A stretch of DNA of 64,000 bases from Cliona cf. orientalis. Lineage: Eukaryota; Porifera; Demospongiae; Clionaida; Clionaidae. The translations under genes and the position numbers were made by a program. The stretch covers positions 27,267,798 to 27,331,797 of the forward strand of contig OZ005689.1 of NCBI GenBank assembly GCA_963930775.1. The letters run 5' to 3'. Below are positions 57,544-64,000 of the stretch, one piece after another (the stretch's first letter is position 1; each line of letters begins with the position of its first letter). The notes beneath the pieces are model-generated. The model was not told the origin of the DNA, searched no databases, and saw only the letters and a program-made list of their open reading frames with translations.

Positions 57544-58254
57544 ATTTTTTCCATCTTTTTTTTCACTGCCAGTGATGCTTGGAAGGCAGTCTACATACAC
57601 AAACAACATTCCATGGGCGATGCTCCTTACGTTGGATCTAGACAGGGAGATGATTACATAATATACAAGCCCCAAGTCACTCTCAAATATTCGTTATGAT
57701 ATTATAGTGGGAATAGTAATCAATATTTGTAACTTGAAATTTTTTGTCTTACCTAACCTATTGTAGCAGACATGTATGATTGGAAATGGTGACATACCGT
57801 TAACTAATTACTGGTTAATAAAATTATTTTATCTTAGGTTGTGGTTTAGCTTGAAAAAAAAAAAAAAGATTTCTGCATTAAATAATGTTTGGGGGAATTG
57901 GGAGCACTTTGGGGGATAATATTTATACGGGCACGCAGAATGGATCGAAATACAAGATTTGATGACAGATTTTTTATTCACGCCTTAGAATTAAAGTTAT
58001 GGCCCGTTGAAGTTTCCCCATATGTTTGTATAGGGAAGCCATGCGTTTGCAATGTTTTCTGCCCACGCGCTACGTGAAAAACGGGGAATACCCGTGGTGT
58101 GCCTTATTTAGAAACTTTCTCAAAATTGCAGTATAGGTTGTTGCCACTTGCTTTATATGTGCATCCTAGATATATTATTTGGTTTTCTGGACAATTTTTT
58201 TTTCTGCTTAGTGTTCAGGTTGCCTTGAAAAAAAAAAAAAGAAATACCTTTAAT
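57544..58254. other. Unannotated region
   Basis: Includes a poly-A run near 57855-57868 and GCAATGTTTTCTGCCCACG near 58050, related to a sequence next to 43465. No gene recognised. Confidence 0.35.
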
Positions 58255-59312
58255 GCGTGGGTGGATATATCCCCAAATTGCCCCAGAAGCGCCCATATAA
58301 GTCTCTTTTAGCCGCTTACCCTTTGCTGAGCATTTTTAGCGTTGTAGGAGACATGAATGATCTGTTTGGTATCCGCTGTCGGTCGTAAATTTTAAGGTCA
58401 AAGGTCGTGCTTTCAGCCCCACCCCTTCCAAATGCGCATGCATCAGCCCCTCCCCTGTCCATCTGCGCACGTGCATATCGTCCATCGTGCCACGTGAACT
58501 TTGTCTGCGCACTGCCGAGATATTTGGTAAGTTTTGTGTCTGTGTCTGTGTCTGTCGTGTGTGACACGATTCGCACAGCTACACGTCCCATTATCGTAGT
58601 AATCTCATAATTGTGAGATGATCTCTATTTGTGTGATCATAATATAATAATATGGCGTACTGATACTTTTCTCGTCTTTCCTGACTATCGAACTGTATGC
58701 ATGTCGCCTGCTTGGAACGCTAGGTTTGTATTATTATGACTGGGGAGGAGGAAGGTTCTGGTGTTATGCCTATGTATACGAGACTAGTACCTGCTGCAGC
58801 CAGGAGTGGAGCCCAATCAGATTGCTCCACGTCATCACCAATTCTTACAGGGCTTGCTAGGCTACTAGACTACATCTCACGAGTGAGGTTTGCACACAGG
58901 CGTAGCAGCTAAGCACTTGTACAACTCCAGTATGGGCACAACACCAGATCCTTCCTCCTCCTCCTGATATGTTACAAACGGAACGGAAGTTTTCCCAAAG
59001 TACCTGATTGCATATTCTCGTACCCATACGCAGATCGGAAAAAGAGTGTGGTGAAATGTTTTTTCAACTTTGGTTCCAGATGTACACGACATAATGTTAT
59101 TATGACATGCAAACAAATACAGTGGAAACCCTCTAAAGCGGACACCATTGGGACCAAAATTTTAGTCCGCTATAGCAAAGTGTCCTTAGCTCAGGGGTAG
59201 TGGTTGACCATGCCCCTCCTACAATCGAATCGAGGCCAGCTATGACAAAGCATCACTGCGGGACCAAAATTAGTGTCCGTTATACAAGCAAGGTGTCCTT
59301 AGCTCAGGGGTA
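58255..59312 (+). repeat. Duplicated segment, copy C
   Basis: Colinear with copy A from GCGTGGGTGGATATATCCCC to GACACCATTGGGACC and a truncated CAGTGGAA MITE. It lacks the 41-bp internal duplication seen in copy A. The minus-strand REYAIRYFGKTSVPF segment is conserved. Confidence 0.75.
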
Positions 59313-59829
59313 GATAAGAAAAGTCGTGTAGCACATGCCTTGGGCATAAATATAACCATAAAGTAGGGGAAAAAAACACGAAATTCTCAGTGTTGTAAGA
59401 ATGTTAAAAAGTCCCAATAATATTATATTATGAGGAATCCTGGGTAGAATGAGAAGAACTGGAGAGATGTAGTTATGCATAATACAGGCAGACACACAGG
59501 ACTGTGACATCCTCTGGAACTTGATTCTGGATGAAACTGGATCTCTCTCTCTCTCTCTCACACACACACATGCACTCACATACACTTTCCCTCTCTCCCT
59601 CTCCAAGGATTTGCAGAAGCAAAGGAGGGAACAGTCTACCTGGAAATGTTTGTGTATGTGAGTTAATCATTGAAATACACCTGGTATATGCGTGTGTAAC
59701 TTGGCAGTTACCTATAATAGTCAAACTTATCAACTTTTAGAGGGCTTTGCAGTGGTTCTGTTACACTAATGGTGAGAGGAGGTCGTGGGCCAACAGAGCT
59801 ATATAATACAGATTATGCTCTCTGTTTCT
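59313..59829. other. Spacer with microsatellites upstream of the ribozyme
   Basis: (TC)n(AC)n near 59545-59575. No gene recognised. Confidence 0.4.
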
Positions 59830-59949
59830 GTAGCCAGTGCTGCTGATGAGGCCTGGTATTGGCCGAAACCAGAGGTATATATACGTACATGTATGTAGTT
59901 CAAATCTGTTGGTGTGGAGTACATGTACCTCTGGTCCAGCACATGCTAC
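59830..59949 (+). ncRNA. Type I hammerhead ribozyme
   Basis: All conserved parts are present and pair. Stem I: GTGCTG (59837-59842) with CAGCAC (59937-59942), extended outward across a 2x2 internal loop by GTAGC/GCTAC. Core: CTGATGAG (59843-59850). Stem II: GCC/GGC with a 7-base loop. Core: CGAAA (59864-59868). Stem III: ACCAGAGGTA (59868-59877) with TACCTCTGGT (59926-59935), closed by a 48-base loop. The cleavage triplet GTC ends at 59936. Stem I is the open stem, so type I topology. Self-cleaving hammerheads of this type are known in Penelope-like and other retroelements of animals; the host element here is not identified. Confidence 0.88.
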
Positions 59950-60247
59950 TACATCAATGTACATGTATATATAGTGCACTGGTAGTTGCAACATGTATGT
60001 TTTGCCCTGTTGCATGTTACTATTAATTTTGTATAATATTATTTTCAAACATAGTTTCTGTGTGTCCTGTTGTTTTCTTCACTGTATTATAATTAGTGAT
60101 GTGAGAAACTACATACACAACTTGGTATAATCATGCTGTCAACTTTCAAGGAGGGGGGGGGGGGGGTAGAGACTATCCCTGCCTATTCTCTGGTACTTAC
60201 ACATGTAAGCAGATTGGAATTTGTAAAGGTGGTAAATATCATATTTT
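59950..60247. other. Unannotated spacer
   Basis: Contains a G12-15 run near 60153. It may be part of the ribozyme-bearing element, but no ends were recognised. Confidence 0.35.
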
Positions 60248-60860
60248 CTATGTGTGTGCATTCAACCTATGCTCAGTACAATTTATAAAGTTCAAATGCA
60301 TAGAAGCACTCATCACTCGGGCTTTGTGCTTCTATACTGCATACAAACCTCGGGAGTTGGTCAATAACTATTACATGTAGTAGATGGGTGCCTAACAAAT
60401 TTAGGGCAGTCGTAAGTGTGGTTGCCACTATCCTATGCAGATAGTGCACCAGAGGATACATTGCCTTCCCTTGTATAGTAAATACAAACACATAGATGGA
60501 TTTGCAACCAGGTGTTATATTGATTCGAAGCTGCCCTATTGTCCGAATTTTTTGTCGTATCTTTGCCAGGGTGGGTATTCAAATTTTATGCTGTGTTTCA
60601 TGATCTGATATAGTTGTGATATTTACTACTGAGCCTTGTTTCCTAGGTAATAAGCAGGAATTATAATAATATTCCATATCATACTTCCCATGGGGCAATA
60701 CGTTCGATATGAAGATATCATACTTCCCCCAGGGGGACACTTGAGCCAATCACGGTAGAGATCTTGCATAGCAACTGAGCAAGTGTAAATGCACTTGGAA
60801 ACAACTCAGCATTTGAACTTTAGAAATTGTACTGAGCATAGGTTGAATGCACACACATAG
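60248..60860. mobile_element. Inverted-repeat element with 50-bp ends
   Basis: CTATGTGTGTGCATTCAACC at the left and its complement at the right; the match continues inward through GAGCATAGGTTGAATG and TTTGAACTTT words for about 50 bp. About 613 bp. No target duplication recognised, no gene inside. Confidence 0.7.
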
Positions 60861-60928
60861 GAGAACACATATCTTTTCGTCCATTATTTTTAGAGTGGGA
60901 GGACTCATCAGCTGGTCCCACTTACGCA

Positions 60929-61210
60929 CACAGAGCCATCACCATGTAACTTATTGTGGTGGAAGTACTTGTGAAAGTGGATTGTCGGTCCACGACAGTC
61001 ACCGACTGTAGACACAGAACTATCTCCATGCCACTTTCCCTGGTGGAAGTATCCGTGCAGACTGCAGCCACAGAGTCCCATCACCATGCAACTTATTGTG
61101 GTGGAAGTGCTTGTGAAAGTGGCCATATAGTTACAGACTGCAGCCACAGAGCCCCATCACCATGCATCTTATTGTGGTGGAAGTGCTTGTAAAAGTGGCT
61201 TGTCGGTGAG
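60929..61210 (+). repeat. Minisatellite, four units of about 75 bp
   Basis: Units begin CACAGAGCCATCACCATG and contain ATTGTGGTGGAAGTGCTTGT. Unit 2 is the most diverged. The minus strand is open over most of it (HFHKYFHHNKLHGDGS), which I regard as a by-product. Confidence 0.75.
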
Positions 61211-61225
61211 GTCATACATTGTCCG

Positions 61226-61456
61226 GACTTCCATTCACTCTAATGCTCTAGCTAGTAACTCATTCCGGTGATGTGAAGGTTCTGATATTAAGTAGACATG
61301 CATTCACAATGCACTTGCTGTAAACTGCTGTCAACTTGCACTTGATGTCAACCTCACTAGAATGTGCACAACTCTACTCCACTAAACATTCACATCACTG
61401 GAATGAGTGCAATTGTGTTGCACTAGAGTACTAGAGTACTGGAGTGAATGGAAGTC
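61226..61456. repeat. Imperfect inverted repeat (hairpin element)
   Basis: GACTTCCATTCACTC and CTCATTCCGGTGATGTGAA on the left are matched by TTCACATCACTGGAATGAG and GAGTGAATGGAAGTC on the right. About 230 bp, no coding. Confidence 0.65.
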
Positions 61457-61626
61457 TACAGATACACGTCATTTTATGCCATGATACTTTTGCTGTATGA
61501 TACGGTGGCCGGGAGAGACAATGAAATGTTGTGAAAAGAACCTGCAAATATGCGAATATACCGGACAATGTATGACGCATCTAAACAGAAAATGCGCAAA
61601 GTTTAATATAACAGCAACATCAAGTC

Positions 61627-63935
61627 TCAGTCCGAATCATACAGGAAGAGTGCAGCTTTACTCTCACCTAGCCCATGTACCCGCTGCACAGCATCTTCAG
61701 GGGAGGAAAATCGTTTTTTGGCTCTGTTCTCCATAATCCGGCATGATAGTACTTGGCCAATGCCATGAACTGCTTCAAGGTGAGATTGTGCAGCTGTGTT
61801 GATGTTTGGTAGTTTATTTCTTGTCATAAAGAATGCTCGGCTAGCGAATGGCCCAAAGTATTCTTTGAACTCTGATGAGGATACTACACCACAACGGGAA
61901 TTGCATGCATTAGCTTTGAATTCATATGAACCTGTCGTATATTCAATGAACAAGTCGTTTTCTGATGCTGCCTTTTGCTTTTCAACTTTCAAGTCATCCA
62001 TTTTCCGCTTTGCTTTTGTTTTCTTGTTCGACATTGCAAAAGTTACTTTTCGACTAGAACCATCAATAAGCTCTTCCACAAAACAGTAGGAATCGCCACC
62101 CGGGTTGTTTTCAGCAGGCAATATGTGTGTTTCACACTGAGATGGGTCAATGATGCTACTCTCCGTTCGAACTTCACACTGGGCTTTGTCTGAAGTTGTA
62201 AAGCAGTGTTGAGTGGCCTTTTTATATTGAAGTTGCTTAACGCGCACCTTAGGCTCTATTCCGTTTCCAAATTTGGCACCTGCATGAAGACCAGTGGCGT
62301 ATCCAGGATTTGAAGGAGGGAGGTGCTAGGTTGATCGCGCGCGAAGCGCGCGCGCAAAAATTTTAGCCACACCCCCAAAATGTTGACCACGCCCCTCATT
62401 TACGCGTTCTTGAAGATAGCTGGCTGACAAATAAGGCTGTTTTAGGCCTAGTGACGATGAGAAAACGCTGTTTAAGGAGCGAATTTTAGAGGCCAGTAAG
62501 TTTATTGTTGGTAGGAGCTGCCAGTTATCGATTGTCATTGACAATATTTGTGCTGAGGTACTGAGCTGGCTGTTGTGCCAGAGCTGAGGGGGGTGCTCCA
62601 GCACCCTGAGCTCCATGCTAGATACGCCACTGAAGACGATGCCATCCAATCTCTGTACCACTGTATACAGTTGTCAGTAGGCACCAAAATTTAGCTGTGA
62701 ACACTTCCCAATGTTGCCAACAGGCAAAACCTTGTGGACACACCTCTGGATTGTTAAGATACTCTGCCTGTGTGTACACTCCCTCTACCCACAAGACACT
62801 TCGTAAATCCGGGTGTGCTTCACTAATTAACCAAAGCCAAATAAACGGACAGTCTAGCCTATTTGTTGCTCTGTTAAATCGAAGCAAGCCATACTGTACA
62901 TAATCTTCAATTGAACGCCCACGGTACTTACTCCCAGGACCTTCAAATTTCACCCCAGTTATGACAGCCGTGAGTATTACTTTCATGTCATCATTACGCT
63001 CACTCCAGTGTGGATACTGAAGCTTGAGGTTATTGCGAACGTCATGCATCAAGGTTATGCTACTGTACTTGCATCACCGTATTTATTCAGCTCTGATTCC
63101 AGTACTTCTAGTGCTCGTCCATGGCCTCCCATATCATCCACAAGCAATTCTCTTATAATATCACCTTTAGTATCAATGATTTTCTTACCATCAATTACTG
63201 GAAGTGTAAGCTGTCGATGACTTTGGGCCGATTTAGACAGAAAGCTAGAAACAGGCTCTTTCACTAGTGCTGAAATGCAGCAGATTATGAAGGGCTTGGC
63301 TGGTGATCCACAACTATTCACCATGGCTGAAAGGTGTCTCAGAACTTGGGAGAAATCTGACTTGCTTGACTGTGCTTTATGTGAAAGATTTTGTAGCCCA
63401 TCGACAAGAATCATGACAGTCATGTCCTCTAATTTCTTGCCTTCAACCTTACCAAGGATTTCCAGTACACGCTCTGGATCTATGTTTGCATCATTTGTCT
63501 TACGGAATTCACTCCAATCCATACATGACATTTGATGTAACATTCGGCTCCCGATATGATGTTCGGGCCAAGTAAATACACCGGCAGCTGTACTATTCTC
63601 CAAATTCACCTTAAATACATACGCATCCTTCAGCTTCACATTCAACTCTACATTTTTTATCGTTGCTTTGACAGCCAGTTTGGGGAACTCATCTATTAGA
63701 CGTGATTTTCCTGTTCCAGCCCCACTGAATGCAAGTAAAAGAGGATGCGCACTTTTGCCTGTGATTCCACTCTTGGTAGCAGTGAAGTGGGGTTCAAGCG
63801 CACTCCTGATCTGTTCATCCAGGTGATCTGATGACTGATATTCCCACTTGCTACCAGTGGTTTGACAAACATTGGATGGTGTTTTCCATTGATACTTTTC
63901 CACTTCCAGGCGTGCCTGCTTTGCTGGTCCTGCTC
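61627..63935 (-). pseudogene. Crinkler-like P-loop NTPase gene, 3' exon, disrupted
   Basis: The exon begins after an acceptor (TTACTTATGCAG) at 63936; earlier exons lie beyond the window. Segments in order: KYQWKTPSNVCQTT, a Walker A box (FSGAGTGKSRLIDEFP) near 63.7 kb, a long NTPase body with a Walker B-like MILVDGLQNL, then WSERNDDMKVILTAVITGVK and FIWLWLISEAHPDLRSVLW, and a C-terminal part with a NNPGGDSYCFVEEL segment and a helix-hairpin-helix (AVHGIGQVLSCRI ... RVHGLGESKAALF) ending at 61627. NTPase followed by a nuclease-like region resembles Crinkler-type proteins known from many eukaryotes; the assignment is tentative. A hAT MITE sits in the exon and about one further break is visible. 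Substrate and function are unknown. Confidence 0.55.
62292..62632 (-). mobile_element. hAT MITE inside the Crinkler-like exon
   Basis: Starts CAGTGGCGTATCCAGGATTT and ends CTAGATACGCCACTG, with AAGAC on both sides (62287-62291 and 62633-62637). 341 bp, versus 308 bp for the copy at 32083-32390, mainly because of a GCGCGCGAAGCGCGCGCG insertion and TGGCTGTTGTGCCAG. Non-coding. Confidence 0.92.
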
Positions 63936-64000
63936 CTGCATAAGTAAAGGGTAGTAATCATGTTTATGGTTTATGCAAGACAGGGGTATACTTATTTAGT

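Overview
The window looks like transposon-dense DNA from an animal, most likely a marine invertebrate such as a sponge. That assignment is inference: it rests on spliced transposase genes with GT..AG introns, on the mix of element families (piggyBac, hAT, KDZ-like, tnp2/CACTA-like, Penelope, DIRS, BEL/Pao, Gypsy) and on many short terminal-inverted-repeat elements. I found no single-copy host gene with a secure orthologue. Nearly all recognisable coding sequence belongs to mobile elements or repetitive families, and most of it is decayed.

Layout. 1-2.6 kb: 3' part of a Ty3/Gypsy element with its 3' LTR, abutting a short coding remnant. 2.9-7.2 kb: inverted copies of a TGTGACC-ended element, a palindromic element, and a 1.9 kb non-autonomous piggyBac element. 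9.1-9.6 kb: a retrotransposon ORF remnant. 9.9-19.05 kb: a fossil BEL/Pao element, split in gag by a hAT transposon (10.5-13.3 kb) and by a second non-autonomous piggyBac element (13.8-15.4 kb). 20.7-24.3 kb: a tyrosine-recombinase remnant, a decayed gene with a GDxRxDSPG-type motif, and a DIRS-type fossil. 25.7-26.3 kb: exons of a KDZ-like transposase. 28.8-31 kb: a nearly complete hAT transposase. 31.8-39.0 kb: a large multi-exon tnp2-like (CACTA/EnSpm-type) transposase gene on the minus strand, now disrupted. 39-47.6 kb: dispersed repeats, including two of three copies of a duplicated segment (the third is at 58-59 kb), with triple nesting of small elements. 49.6-55.5 kb: a Penelope-like element split by a complete, apparently intact piggyBac transposon (50.9-54.6 kb). 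59.83-59.95 kb: a well-formed type I hammerhead ribozyme. 61.6-64 kb: a Crinkler-like P-loop NTPase gene, broken by a hAT MITE.

Relationships. The complete piggyBac transposase is a plausible source of activity for the two piggyBac-ended elements, because the terminal motif is shared. Several hAT-type elements carry 5-bp target duplications, and the same small hAT element sits inside two unrelated coding exons. The strongest candidates for follow-up are the hammerhead ribozyme, the intact spliced piggyBac element, the multi-exon tnp2-like gene and the coding-exon hAT MITE insertions.
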